NCBI RefSeq assembly: GCF_000372365.1
Contig: NZ_AQUU01000001.1
Location: 152,113-216,112 of the forward strand
Origin: Aggregatibacter actinomycetemcomitans DSM 8324
Lineage (GTDB): Bacteria > Pseudomonadota > Gammaproteobacteria > Enterobacterales > Pasteurellaceae
DNA length: 64,000 nt
Direction of reading: 5' to 3'
Shown here: one piece after another, positions 20,442 through 29,415 of the stretch
How the letters are laid out: the number at the start of each line of letters is the position of its first letter
Numbering within the stretch: the stretch's first letter is position 1
Position numbers and translations under genes: made by a program
Notes under the pieces: generated by a model
What the model was told of the DNA's origin: nothing
What the model saw: only the letters and a program-made list of their open reading frames with translations
The model's database searches: none

Positions 20442-20906
20442 TTACTTCTCGCTCAGATACGGATCGACAAAGCCAAGCCCCATCATAATTTGCGTTTCCA
20501 GGCTTTCCATTTCCTCCGCTTCGTCATCTTCAATATGATCATAACCGAGTAAATGCAAACTACCGTGCACCACCATGTGTGCCCAATGCGCAATTAGCGG
20601 TTTCTCTTGCTCTTGGGCTTCGCGTTCCACCACTTGACGGCAAATCACCAAATCGCCCAATAGCGGCAGCTCCACTTCATCAGGGCATTCAAAAGGGAAA
20701 GACAGCACATTGGTGGGGTGATCTTTGCCACGATAATTGAAATTTAATGCGTGGCTTTCCGTTTCGTCCACAATGCGTACGGTCATCTCAACTTCCCCGC
20801 TTTGCGGTTGCACTGCCGCTGTTGCCCATTGTTCAATTTGCGCCGCCGTCGGCAAGCCACTTTCATCTGCGCTGGCGATTTGTAAATCAATAATCATCTT
20901 ACCCAT
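20442..20906 (-). CDS. ybeY: YbeY, endoribonuclease for 16S rRNA maturation
   Basis: 154 aa metalloprotein. The zinc motif [11 protein letters not shown] places the ligands at His114, His118 and His124. YbeY acts in 16S rRNA 3'-end processing and ribosome quality control. Other family blocks: [17 protein letters not shown] and LGDLVICR. Start at ATG 20906 is followed by a second Met at position 4. It is the last gene before the AT-rich tad region; a standard uptake signal lies just upstream at about 20938-20947. Confidence 0.95.
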   Translation of the reverse strand: MGKMIIDLQIASADESGLPTAAQIEQWATAAVQPQSGEVEMTVRIVDETESHALNFNYRGKDHPTNVLSFPFECPDEVELPLLGDLVICRQVVEREAQEQEKPLIAHWAHMVVHGSLHLLGYDHIEDDEAEEMESLETQIMMGLGFVDPYLSEK

Positions 20907-21472
20907 GTTGTTACCCTAAATTCATTGCCATTTCCGACCGCACTTTGCATGACTTTACAGCAATATATAGAAAGTGGATAAAAAAGTAGCAGACAATATA
21001 GCACAATTTGTATCGAAAGAGACTAGACGCAATAAAATTGATTTTCCATAAATATACTTTTTTAGAAAAACAATAAAATTTGATTTAGTTAAGTTAAAAA
21101 AGCGTAAAAAATACGACTTTCCTACAAGGAAAAAAGAAATAAATCGCGACATCTCTAAATCCACACATATTTAAGTGTTTTTTGTAATTAAAGTTAAAAG
21201 TTGTAAATTTACTGTAAAATCAATAGAAAAAGCAGAGAATGCTCATTTACAATAATACCTAAGGCATTGTGATTAAAAGAATTTCAATAATCAAAATACA
21301 TATCCATATATAGCGAACTTATTATTCTAAAAAACTTGCATTTTAATTTTTCAGGACTATAACACCACTCGTTTATTTAATTCCACAGGCTTATTAAATA
21401 AATGACATTAAATCCAAACTCAAGGATTCTTGAATTTTATTTTCTATAAACAACAATAGGAGCATTAAGACA
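20907..21472. other. AT-rich intergenic region before the tad locus
   Basis: 565 bases between divergent ybeY and flp1. Very AT-rich from about 20950 on. It contains the ybeY-side uptake signal, the flp promoter (21336-21363) and an untranslated leader of about 100 bases. A 69-codon reading frame on the minus strand (20955-21164) has no convincing ribosome site or family resemblance and I do not call it. Room exists for regulator sites, none of which I can name. Confidence 0.6.
21336..21363 (+). promoter_or_regulatory. Predicted flp/tad operon promoter
   Basis: TTGCAT (21336-21341), 16-base spacer, TATAAC (21358-21363). The start point would fall near 21370, leaving a leader of about 100 bases that holds a small TCAAG-GATT-CTTGA hairpin and an AGGAG ribosome site before flp1. 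The best -35/-10 pair I see in this region. Confidence 0.55.
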
Positions 21473-21703
21473 ATGTTAAATACTTTAACTACTAAAGCAT
21501 ACATCAAAGCAGCTGAAGCAATCCGTTCTTTCAGAGAAAATCAAGCAGGTGTGACTGCAATTGAGTACGGTTTGATCGCTATTGCTGTTGCTGTATTAAT
21601 CGTTGCAGTATTCTACAGCAACAATGGTTTTATCGCTAACTTGCAAAGTAAGTTTAATAGTTTAGCTAATACAGTTAACAGTGCAAATGTCACTAAGTCA
21701 TAA
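21473..21703 (+). CDS. flp1: Flp1, major Flp pilin prepilin
   Basis: 76 aa class IVb Flp prepilin. A 26-residue leader ending in Gly26 precedes the Flp motif VTAIEYGLIAIAVAVLIVAV, with Glu31-Tyr32 after the TadV cleavage site; mature pilin is about 50 aa. Flp1 polymerises into bundled fibrils for tight adherence and biofilm. A strong AGGAG sits about 9 bases before the ATG. First gene of the locus; a stable hairpin follows it, which fits higher expression of the pilin than of the machinery. The N-terminus MLNTLTTKAYI closely resembles Aggregatibacter Flp1. Confidence 0.95.
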   Translation: MLNTLTTKAYIKAAEAIRSFRENQAGVTAIEYGLIAIAVAVLIVAVFYSNNGFIANLQSKFNSLANTVNSANVTKS

Positions 21704-21747
21704 GTAACAACTTAAATATTAAATACAAGCTTAAAACTAGCAAAATA

Positions 21748-21774
21748 GAATAGCCCTTATTGGTAGGGCTATTC
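21748..21774 (+). terminator. Stem-loop between flp1 and flp2 (partial terminator)
   Basis: GAATAGCCCT and AGGGCTATTC form a perfect 10-base-pair stem around a 7-base loop, followed by a weak T-rich stretch (GCTGCTTTATTTT). It lies 45 bases after the flp1 stop. The tad genes downstream lack another obvious promoter, so a leaky terminator or stabilising 3' hairpin that raises the pilin-to-machinery ratio is likely. Confidence 0.7.
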
Positions 21775-21797
21775 GCTGCTTTATTTTGAAATTAATT

Positions 21798-22028
21798 ATG
21801 ATGGATTTACTGGATTACTTTTATCGTCAAGTAGTCTTTTTTTCGTATAAGTTTTACAGAAATCGACAAGGGATTACTTCTGTTGAGTATGGGCTGATTG
21901 CTGTGGCTATTGCCGTTTTTGTAGTCGCCATCCTGGTCGGGGATAACAGCTTTATTAGCGCATTGTCAGGCAAGTTCTCGGATTTAGCGACCACTGTCTC
22001 TGGCGCCATAGTTAGCAAAAGTAGCTAA
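21798..22028 (+). CDS. flp2: Flp2, second Flp-type prepilin
   Basis: 76 aa from ATG 21798 (an adjacent ATG at 21801 is equally possible). A 25-residue leader ends in Gly25 before ITSVEYGLIAVAIAVFVVAI, the same Flp processing motif as Flp1. The leader is unusual: aromatic and hydrophobic (DYFYRQVVFFSYKFY). I see no clear ribosome site, so expression is probably low. In A. actinomycetemcomitans flp-2 is a conserved but apparently little-used pilin gene; that role is carried over here by homology. Confidence 0.88.
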   Translation: MMDLLDYFYRQVVFFSYKFYRNRQGITSVEYGLIAVAIAVFVVAILVGDNSFISALSGKFSDLATTVSGAIVSKSS

Positions 22029-22043
22029 GAAAAATGATAAAAA

Positions 22044-22472
22044 ATGAACTGGTTTATTAATGCTTTAGTAATCATAATGCTCTTGCTGCTGATTACTTTA
22101 TCTATAACTGATATTCGTTCTCGGCTTATTAGTAACCGAGTCGTTTTATTTCTGTTACTCGTCATTATTCCGTTCAGTTTATTAAAATATCAGACTATCT
22201 TTGTTATTCCCGCCTTATGTACACTTATTATCGGATTTTTACTATTTTCTTTGCGCTTCATAGGTGCAGGAGATATTAAGCTTGCTTCAGTGCTAATGTT
22301 AGCCGTTCCAAGCGACGAAGTTTTTTCTTTTTTCTTCTTTACAACATTTGCCGGATTGGGACTAATTATTATCGGTTGGTTATTTTTCCGTAAATCAATT
22401 AAAGAAAACGGATTGCCTTATGGCGTAGCAATAAGCCTTGGCTTTATGATAAACCTAGCTCTATCAAACTAA
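22044..22472 (+). CDS. tadV: TadV, prepilin peptidase
   Basis: 142 aa A24-family aspartic peptidase lacking the N-methylase domain of large PilD enzymes. About four transmembrane segments. The catalytic aspartates are Asp23 (in SITDIRSR) and Asp77 within the GxGD-type motif GAGDIKLAS. It should cleave the leaders of Flp1, Flp2, TadE and TadF. 15 bases after flp2. Confidence 0.93.
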   Translation: MNWFINALVIIMLLLLITLSITDIRSRLISNRVVLFLLLVIIPFSLLKYQTIFVIPALCTLIIGFLLFSLRFIGAGDIKLASVLMLAVPSDEVFSFFFFTTFAGLGLIIIGWLFFRKSIKENGLPYGVAISLGFMINLALSN

Positions 22473-22522
22473 TCTTGATAAGCAAAAACTTTACTTTGTT
22501 AAAATTTAATTAAGGGTAAAAA

Positions 22523-23347
22523 ATGAATTACAGAACGCTCTTGATCATTTCAGTGCTTACGCTAGCGGTTGGCATTGGTGGCATTATGTTTATGCCAACA
22601 TTTGACAACACTGAAAATCAACAAACAATAATAAATAATCAGCCGGTTCCGGAAGCTGAGAAAAAACCGGAAAAGCTAATTTTAACAGCCGAGTTAAAGA
22701 ATGACGTAAGCAAAGGTCATTTATTACAGGCAGATGATTACATTTTAAATGAGATTTCTGTCCCTGAAGACAGTGCACTAGTCGACAATGACCTAAGAGA
22801 GGCTACGACTAAAAATGGTATTCAGGGATTACAAGGCTATTTAATGGCAGAAAATGTCAGAGCTGGTTCTTTTCTATCCAACAAATCTATTATCTCTCCG
22901 AATGATCCTAGATTCTTTACATCCAGCCTAGATCCGAATCAAGAAGTTGCATATCGCATCTATGTTAAATCTGGTGATGATTACATTCTAAATACTATTT
23001 TAAGTGGAGACTATGTTGCTATCTATAGCCAACAAATTGCTTCAGATTCGCGCAACACTTATGATCGTAAAGATTTAGTTAAAATTTTAGGTAAAGTATT
23101 GGTTTTACAAGCAAGAAACTTTACTCAATCAACAGAACAAGGTGCTCCTGAAGCTGAAAAGGCAGCAGACGGGATTCCAAACAATCAAGAATATGCTGGT
23201 TATGTAGCACTAAAGATAACTGCTGAACAAGCAAAAAAATTCTATTCACTGGATAGAGAATCAAAGTTAGTCATATTACCTGCCGAAAATAATACTCAAG
23301 AAGTTGATTCACGCGGTGTATTCATCAGAAAATTAAGAGGTCAATAA
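22523..23347 (+). CDS. rcpC: RcpC, CpaB-type pilus assembly protein
   Basis: 274 aa with one N-terminal transmembrane segment (about residues 5-25) and a SAF domain beginning near residue 50 (LILTAELKNDVSKGHLLQAD), the pattern of RcpC/CpaB. These periplasmic proteins support secretin assembly and affect Flp modification and fibril formation. The downstream spacing to rcpA is one base. An AAGGGT precedes the ATG. Confidence 0.92.
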   Translation: MNYRTLLIISVLTLAVGIGGIMFMPTFDNTENQQTIINNQPVPEAEKKPEKLILTAELKNDVSKGHLLQADDYILNEISVPEDSALVDNDLREATTKNGIQGLQGYLMAENVRAGSFLSNKSIISPNDPRFFTSSLDPNQEVAYRIYVKSGDDYILNTILSGDYVAIYSQQIASDSRNTYDRKDLVKILGKVLVLQARNFTQSTEQGAPEAEKAADGIPNNQEYAGYVALKITAEQAKKFYSLDRESKLVILPAENNTQEVDSRGVFIRKLRGQ

Positions 23348-23348
23348 G

Positions 23349-24731
23349 ATGCAAAATTGGAATCATACTTTTGGCAAAAAACAATTAATATGCTGTGCAG
23401 TTCTCGGGGCAGTGTTCTCATTAAATGCGTACGCACAAAATTTCTCTCTAGATAAAGGTGCAACCCAGTTGGTTCAAACAAAAGAAAAGATCGACACTAT
23501 TTTCGTCTCTTCACCAAATATTGCCGACTATGAAATTTTAGACGACAACACCTTTATTATCTACGCAAAGGAGGAAGGTAGAACAGAAGTTACTGCTTTC
23601 GGAGCAGATGGTCGTCCCTTAACATCCGATACTGTTAATGTTGATTCTGTTGTGACCAGTATTGCAGACACGAATAAACAACTTAAAAGCCGTTTCCCAA
23701 ATACTAATCTATCTGTAAAAAAAGTAGGCAAGGCTTATGTAATTGAGGGAAAAGCCCGTTCTCAAGAAGAAAGCGATGAGGTTCGCAGAATTGTAGGAGA
23801 AGCTTTAGGAAGTGGTAGAAAGGTTACTGAAACAAAATTAGGAGAAGACTCTTTACCATTCTTAGACAAATATCATTACGATGGTGTCGTTGATAACGCA
23901 AATATTGCCGATACAACCCAAATTAATGTGAAGCTTTCTGTTGTAGAGGTAAATAAAAAACTTTCTGAGGCAATGGGCATTAACTGGAGCCACGTTGCCG
24001 GTAGTGGTCCATTAGTCGGAGGTAACTTCGGTTTCGGAGGTGGATTCAATGGAAATCAAGGTGTATTACGTTTAGATGCGAAAGGTATTTCTGCCTTTAT
24101 TAATGCTTTAGATAACCAAAGTAATGGTAAAGTTCTGGCCGAACCGAACATTTCTATGTTATCCGGTGAAACTGCCGATATCTTAGTGGGGGGTGAAATC
24201 CCATTTGCACAGCGGGATAGAGATGGTTCACCAACAATTATCTATAAGGAGTTTGGGATAAAACTCGCTGTTGCGGCTAAATTGCAAAAAAATAATCGTA
24301 TTCGTTTAGCCTTAGATCAAACAGTGAGCACTATTGCAGGTAACTATAACTTTGATGGAATCGGGAATATTCCGTTCTTTAATACCCGTAAAGCAAAATC
24401 TTTATTTGAAGTAGCTAACGGAGAAAGTTTTATTATCGGTGGCTTATTCAGCTCAAATGACCTTGAAGGTATAAACAAAGTTCCTCTTTTAGGAGACATC
24501 CCAATTTTAGGTTCTTTCTTCCGTAGTGCAACAACTGAGCGCGATAAAAAAGAGTTAGTTATCGTGGCAACAGTAAATGTAGTAAAACCGGTAAATGAAA
24601 AAGATGTTGTTTACCCTGATTTTGAAAAAACCGGAACAATGGAAAGATTCTTCCATACGACTCCGTTAAAGAATGTTTATTACAAAACATTAACATCTAA
24701 CTTCTTAAAAAATAGTGGGTTCATACAATGA
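23349..24731 (+). CDS. rcpA: RcpA, Flp pilus outer-membrane secretin
   Basis: 460 aa CpaC-type secretin. Signal peptide through about residue 29 (ending NAYA), an N-terminal secretin-associated domain, a BON-like region (SVKKVGKAYVIEGKARS), and the C-terminal secretin beta-domain with LAEPNISMLSGETADILVGGEIPF and the VPLLGDIPILGSFFRS signature. It forms the outer-membrane gate through which the Flp fibre passes. Overlaps rcpB by 4 bases (ATGA). Confidence 0.95.
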   Translation: MQNWNHTFGKKQLICCAVLGAVFSLNAYAQNFSLDKGATQLVQTKEKIDTIFVSSPNIADYEILDDNTFIIYAKEEGRTEVTAFGADGRPLTSDTVNVDSVVTSIADTNKQLKSRFPNTNLSVKKVGKAYVIEGKARSQEESDEVRRIVGEALGSGRKVTETKLGEDSLPFLDKYHYDGVVDNANIADTTQINVKLSVVEVNKKLSEAMGINWSHVAGSGPLVGGNFGFGGGFNGNQGVLRLDAKGISAFINALDNQSNGKVLAEPNISMLSGETADILVGGEIPFAQRDRDGSPTIIYKEFGIKLAVAAKLQKNNRIRLALDQTVSTIAGNYNFDGIGNIPFFNTRKAKSLFEVANGESFIIGGLFSSNDLEGINKVPLLGDIPILGSFFRSATTERDKKELVIVATVNVVKPVNEKDVVYPDFEKTGTMERFFHTTPLKNVYYKTLTSNFLKNSGFIQ

Positions 24732-25231
24732 GAAAATTAGTTATTACGGCCTCCATTGCATTGGCCTCAATTACCGCCCCGGTAACAACATTTGCAATCA
24801 GTGAATTTGTTAACGATACGACTGTTGCACAACCGGTACAAAATAGTGAATTTAATCGTACACAGTTAGTCGATCGTTATGTATTACCAGATTACTCTAA
24901 TGTCAGTTATAGTAATTTATTTAATTCCGTTATTCGTGATATAGGTAGTAACAACCAAAAGCAAATCAATATAATTTGGCGTGATGCTACGGCAAAGAAA
25001 GCCGCAATGACAATTCGTACAAAATTGATTAAAAATGGTATTGCCTCTAAATCTATTTACTTAGAGAAAAAAGCACATAAAGCAAAAACATATCCAATCT
25101 ATATTGAAGTAGCTCAAATTGCGCCCAAACCGGCACCTTGTGCATATCGTACCGGAGAAGTAGTTTTTTGGAATTCTAATGAGACTTCTTGTGCACTTAA
25201 AAGTAATCAGCGTGTTCAATTGAAGTATTAA
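24728..25231 (+). CDS. rcpB: RcpB, outer-membrane Flp pilus protein
   Basis: 167 aa with a signal peptide (MRKLVITASIALASITAPVTTFA). The mature part is unremarkable; two cysteines near the C-terminus (CAYR and SCAL) could form a disulfide. Position between rcpA and tadZ and size match RcpB of Aggregatibacter, an outer-membrane-associated protein that partners the secretin and is needed for tight adherence. Sequence alone would be weak evidence; the context is strong. Confidence 0.85.
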   Translation: MRKLVITASIALASITAPVTTFAISEFVNDTTVAQPVQNSEFNRTQLVDRYVLPDYSNVSYSNLFNSVIRDIGSNNQKQINIIWRDATAKKAAMTIRTKLIKNGIASKSIYLEKKAHKAKTYPIYIEVAQIAPKPAPCAYRTGEVVFWNSNETSCALKSNQRVQLKY

Positions 25232-25246
25232 TAGAAGGTATTTTTT

Positions 25247-26371
25247 ATGTTATTACTAGATCAAGAAACAATCACGGCAGACAGTGCTCGCACTATTACT
25301 ATAGTGTCAAGCCGTGATGATATCCAAGGTGAAGTTGCACAAATTCTACGTACTCGCGGTCTTGAAAATATTGAGATTGTTAAAAAGGATTTTTTCACCT
25401 CATCTGATGAAATTTCATTTTCAGCAGAAGACACTGTAGGGGTTATTATTGATATCACACATGAGACTAACATAAAGACTATTGTCGAACGAGTTTTTAG
25501 TATAGTACCACAAAATGTATGGTGTTGTGTTATCGGTGATAGTGACTCCATCTCTTTATCACAAAAACTACTAGATGAGGGCATCCTTTACTTTAATTCG
25601 CATACTCAGTTAAGTCAGATGGTTGAGAAAATCATTTTAGGTGTTGATATCCCTCGCTTAAGAGATACTGTTAAAATTGCTGTATTAAGTTGTAAAGGTG
25701 GTATTGGCGCAAGTTTAATTAGTTCACATATTGCTAATGAGATTGTGTCAAGTAAAAAAATTCCAGTGCTATTAGCCCAAGGCCCTAATGGTTCTCAAGA
25801 TTTAGATTTATTATTTGATAAAAAGCTATCAGGTAATGTTATTGAATATACTCCGAATTTAGACATATTTAACGGGAGTCTATTTGAGCTAACACCTGCG
25901 GCGACTGAAAAATACAATTTTATTATCTACGATCAACCTATCTATAATGTTAAGAAGGATAATTTCATCGGTTTTTTAGAAAACTATAATAGTTTCGTAT
26001 TAGTTGTAGAAAGAAGAATTGGTTCATTACGTTTAGCTAAGCAGTTCCTAGATGAATGCGAGCGCATCCGTAGCACTTCAAGAAAACCAATTCGTACTTT
26101 TGTCTGTATTTCTGATAATCGAATGGAATCAGCTAAGTTAATGGCCAAAAATGATATAGAAACTTTAATTGGTTCTTCAATAGATGCCGTAATACCGTAT
26201 ATTAAAAACACTAATACAAAAACCGTATTAGGTATTAACTTAGGTCGTGATGGTAAAAAGGAAATTAATTCATTAATGTTAAAGGTTATTGGTGCAATAT
26301 CTCGCAGTAGTAAGCCGAAAGAAAAACAGAGTTTATTTTCTTCATTTTTTTCAAAACTCATTAAACAGTAA
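25247..26371 (+). CDS. tadZ: TadZ, MinD/ParA-like polar localisation ATPase
   Basis: 374 aa: an N-terminal receiver-like domain (about 1-130) and a C-terminal MinD/ParA-like domain. The deviant Walker A loop reads CKGGIGASLISS where MinD has KGGxGKT, so the second lysine is replaced by alanine; ATP hydrolysis may be weak or absent. TadZ places the Tad machine at a cell pole and is thought to recruit TadA. 15 bases after rcpB, 13 before tadA. Low-GC codon use like its neighbours. Confidence 0.92.
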   Translation: MLLLDQETITADSARTITIVSSRDDIQGEVAQILRTRGLENIEIVKKDFFTSSDEISFSAEDTVGVIIDITHETNIKTIVERVFSIVPQNVWCCVIGDSDSISLSQKLLDEGILYFNSHTQLSQMVEKIILGVDIPRLRDTVKIAVLSCKGGIGASLISSHIANEIVSSKKIPVLLAQGPNGSQDLDLLFDKKLSGNVIEYTPNLDIFNGSLFELTPAATEKYNFIIYDQPIYNVKKDNFIGFLENYNSFVLVVERRIGSLRLAKQFLDECERIRSTSRKPIRTFVCISDNRMESAKLMAKNDIETLIGSSIDAVIPYIKNTNTKTVLGINLGRDGKKEINSLMLKVIGAISRSSKPKEKQSLFSSFFSKLIKQ

Positions 26372-26384
26372 ATAGTGGCTAAAC

Positions 26385-27665
26385 ATGCTGACCAAACAAC
26401 AAAAAATCTTACTTAGAAGTGAAGTACTAAGCAATCTTGATATTGAAAAGATTGATGAACTTCAAAGTGAAAGAAGCTCACTGGTAAACGAACTGGTTCA
26501 GATTGTTAATCGTGTTGCCAATAAAAGCGGTGCTTATTTGACCTCAGCCGATACTCTAGTTATGGCTGAAATTGTTGCTGATGAGATTGAGGGTTATGGA
26601 CCATTACGAGATCTCATGGCTGACGATACTATAAATGATATTTTAGTTAATGGTCCTAATGACATCTGGGTTGAACGTGCTGGTATTCTGGAAAAAACTG
26701 ATAAAGAATTCGTTAGTAATGAACAATTAACTGATATTGCAAAAAGGTTAGTTGCTCGGGTTGGTCGCCGTATTGATGATGGTAGTCCACTAGTGGACTC
26801 CCGACTACCTGATGGCAGCCGTTTAAATGTTGTTATTGCACCGATTGCATTAGATGGCACATCAATTTCTATTCGTAAATTCAGTAAGAATAAAAAAACA
26901 TTGCAAGAGCTTGTAAATTTTGGTTCTATGACTCGCGAAATGGCGAATTTCTTAATTATTGCTGCCAGATCTCGGGTAAATATAATTGTGTCAGGTGGTA
27001 CAGGATCCGGTAAAACAACCTTACTTAACGCGCTATCTAACTATATTTCCCATACCGAACGTGTCATCACACTAGAAGATACTGCCGAACTGCGTTTGGA
27101 ACAGCCTCATGTTGTACGCCTGGAAACGCGTTTAGCCGGCGTTGAGCATACAGGCGAGGTTACTATGCAAGACTTAGTAATAAATGCATTGCGTATGCGT
27201 CCTGAGCGTATTATTGTGGGTGAGTGCCGTGGTGGAGAAGCATTCCAAATGTTACAAGCAATGAATACCGGTCACGATGGTTCTATGTCAACGTTGCACG
27301 CGAATAGTCCTCGCGATGCAACATCTCGCTTGGAAAGTATGGTTATGATGTCGAATGCATCCCTACCGTTGGAGGCAATTCGCCGTAATATTTCTTCAGC
27401 AGTAAACATAATAGTGCAGGCGTCCCGCTTAAACGATGGTTCAAGAAAAATTATGAATATCACTGAAGTTATGGGAATGGAAAACGGTCAAATCGTTTTG
27501 CAAGATATATTTTCCTATAAGGCAAGTAAATATCGTGATAAAGAGGGTAAAATTCTTGGCGAGTTTATTAATCACGGACTACTAACCCGTTCTGCTGTAT
27601 TCCAAAATGCTCAAGTATTCAATCTGAGTGCTGAACTACAAAGTATCTTCGGAGAAACTGAGTAA
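26385..27665 (+). CDS. tadA: TadA, Flp pilus secretion ATPase
   Basis: 426 aa GspE/CpaF-family hexameric ATPase that powers fibre extension (and in some Tad systems retraction). Walker A GGTGSGKTTLL at residues 204-214, Asp box TLEDTAELRL, Walker B RMRPERIIVGECRGGEA and His box NTGHDGSMSTLHANSPRDA. Its stop overlaps the tadB start by one base (TAATG). Confidence 0.97.
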   Translation: MLTKQQKILLRSEVLSNLDIEKIDELQSERSSLVNELVQIVNRVANKSGAYLTSADTLVMAEIVADEIEGYGPLRDLMADDTINDILVNGPNDIWVERAGILEKTDKEFVSNEQLTDIAKRLVARVGRRIDDGSPLVDSRLPDGSRLNVVIAPIALDGTSISIRKFSKNKKTLQELVNFGSMTREMANFLIIAARSRVNIIVSGGTGSGKTTLLNALSNYISHTERVITLEDTAELRLEQPHVVRLETRLAGVEHTGEVTMQDLVINALRMRPERIIVGECRGGEAFQMLQAMNTGHDGSMSTLHANSPRDATSRLESMVMMSNASLPLEAIRRNISSAVNIIVQASRLNDGSRKIMNITEVMGMENGQIVLQDIFSYKASKYRDKEGKILGEFINHGLLTRSAVFQNAQVFNLSAELQSIFGETE

Positions 27666-28552
27666 TGAATTATTATTTGTATTATGCCGTCCTGACAATA
27701 GGTGGGCTGTTATTTATATATACTTTAAGTAGTTGGTTTTCTACTAAAAGAAAAATTAATGAGTATGATACCTCTGTAAGTAGAACAACAAGTTTTTTTA
27801 AGAGCCTCAAATCGAAAGTTAGTTTATGGTATTATCACTTTACTAAAGGTGATAAAAAAAACTTGATTCGTAATATTGCTATAAGTTGTTTTATTTTCTT
27901 TGCTTTTTTTGTAATTAATGTTGCTTATATTCATATTGACCGATTAGTATTTTGCTTAATTTTTCTTGTTGGATTTGTTTTGTTTATTTGGAAACTTGGT
28001 CAGTACCGTAATAAAAAAACATTCAACGCAATGTTTCCGGAGGTAATTCAGATTCTCAATGCAGCGGCGACTTCAGGTGCTGGTTTATTACAAGCATTAG
28101 AACGTTGCGGTAAGGATCTTACCGGTCAATTAGGTGAGGAGTTTAAGAGTATCCATAAGCGTATTGCAATAGGCGAGGATCCTGTTTCAGTTTTTGAAGA
28201 CAGCTATGATCGTTACCCATATAAGGAATTCTATTTCTTCATAACTATTGTACGCACCAACTTAAGTAAAGGCGGACAGATACGCGAGGTTATTTCCCGT
28301 TTAGGTCGTGTAATTGCCGATAGCAATAAAATGGAGAAGAAAAAGAAAGCAATGACATCAGAGGCTAGAATGTCAGCTATAATTGTAGCGTGTTTTCCTG
28401 TCGGTTTCTTTTTCTTTATGCAGTTTGCTATGCCGGAAAACTTTGATTTCTTAATTAATGACCCTACCGGTAGATACGTGCTTTATTATGTTTTTGGCAG
28501 TGAACTTTTCGGTATGGGAATCATTTGGTGGTTGATGAGGAAGTCAACATGA
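27665..28552 (+). CDS. tadB: TadB, inner-membrane platform protein
   Basis: 295 aa GspF-related membrane protein: N-terminal transmembrane segment, a further pair near residues 75-115, a cytoplasmic GspF/T2SSF domain with FNAMFPEVIQILNAAATSGA, and two C-terminal membrane segments. With TadC it makes the platform that couples TadA to pilin assembly. Overlaps tadC by 4 bases (ATGA). Confidence 0.94.
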   Translation: MNYYLYYAVLTIGGLLFIYTLSSWFSTKRKINEYDTSVSRTTSFFKSLKSKVSLWYYHFTKGDKKNLIRNIAISCFIFFAFFVINVAYIHIDRLVFCLIFLVGFVLFIWKLGQYRNKKTFNAMFPEVIQILNAAATSGAGLLQALERCGKDLTGQLGEEFKSIHKRIAIGEDPVSVFEDSYDRYPYKEFYFFITIVRTNLSKGGQIREVISRLGRVIADSNKMEKKKKAMTSEARMSAIIVACFPVGFFFFMQFAMPENFDFLINDPTGRYVLYYVFGSELFGMGIIWWLMRKST

Positions 28553-29415
28553 TGATTAAACTATTATTATCTTATGCGCTATTAACGATTTTTGGTATTA
28601 TTGTATTGTTTGCCGCACTTTCAGCCAGAAAAAAATTCCAATATAGAAAGGAAGTTATTACTGGAGAAAGACCTAAGGATCAAGATAGTGACGAAGTAGC
28701 CAAAAATAAGAGCAAACAGCAAATTGAACTTGAACTATTACTAATTAATAATAATCCTATCTTAAAAGTACTCGGAATTATTGATAAAAATATAAAAGTA
28801 AAATTGTTGATCATGCTTTTGCTTTTTGGAGTTTACTATCTTTATTCACTTACTGATGAAACTACCGACAGTTCATCTCTGTTACTTGGCTTTCTAACTA
28901 TATTAATAATAACTATTGTTATTCCTGGGGTTTTAATTGGTTCTATTTTAAAAGCTAAAATTAAAAAAATCATGAATGATTTAGCCGGATTCATTGATTT
29001 AGTGGCTGTTAATGTACAGACCGGGATAAGTATTGAGGCCGCACTAAAACAGGTTGCAACTGACTTTAAAACATTAAATCCTGATCTGACTTATGTTATG
29101 TTACGTATTATTCGTAAATCCGAAATTACTGGTATGTCACAAGCATTACAGGATCTCTCTGTGTCTTTACCAACAACAGAAATCAGGATGTTTTGCACTG
29201 TAATGCAGCAAAGTCTGAATTTTGGTTCCTCTATTTATCATCAATTAATTCAACTATCGACTGATATTAGAGAAATTCAATTATTAGCTATAGAAGAAAA
29301 GCTTGGTACGCTGTCAGCAAAAATGAGTATCCCTTTGATTCTATTTATTATGTTTCCAATTATTATTTTAATTCTAGCTCCAGGCGTAATGAGGGTATTT
29401 CCACATGTATTCTAA
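28549..29415 (+). CDS. tadC: TadC, inner-membrane platform protein
   Basis: 288 aa paralogue of TadB: two or three N-terminal membrane segments, a T2SSF domain (KIMNDLAGFIDLVAVNVQTG), and a hydrophobic C-terminus (SIPLILFIMFPIIILILAPG). I start at ATG 28549, which overlaps the tadB stop as ATGA; an in-frame GTG at 28525 lies inside tadB and adds no conserved sequence. Overlaps tadD by 11 bases. Confidence 0.93.
   Translation: MMIKLLLSYALLTIFGIIVLFAALSARKKFQYRKEVITGERPKDQDSDEVAKNKSKQQIELELLLINNNPILKVLGIIDKNIKVKLLIMLLLFGVYYLYSLTDETTDSSSLLLGFLTILIITIVIPGVLIGSILKAKIKKIMNDLAGFIDLVAVNVQTGISIEAALKQVATDFKTLNPDLTYVMLRIIRKSEITGMSQALQDLSVSLPTTEIRMFCTVMQQSLNFGSSIYHQLIQLSTDIREIQLLAIEEKLGTLSAKMSIPLILFIMFPIIILILAPGVMRVFPHVF

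Noticed and set aside
20955..21164. 69-codon reading frame on the minus strand before the tad locus
   Set aside because: AT-rich sequence with no good ribosome site or family pattern; probably chance, and it would lie in the upstream control region.
28525..28548. Upstream GTG start for tadC
   Set aside because: Lies within tadB, adds charged residues; ATGA overlap at 28549 is better.
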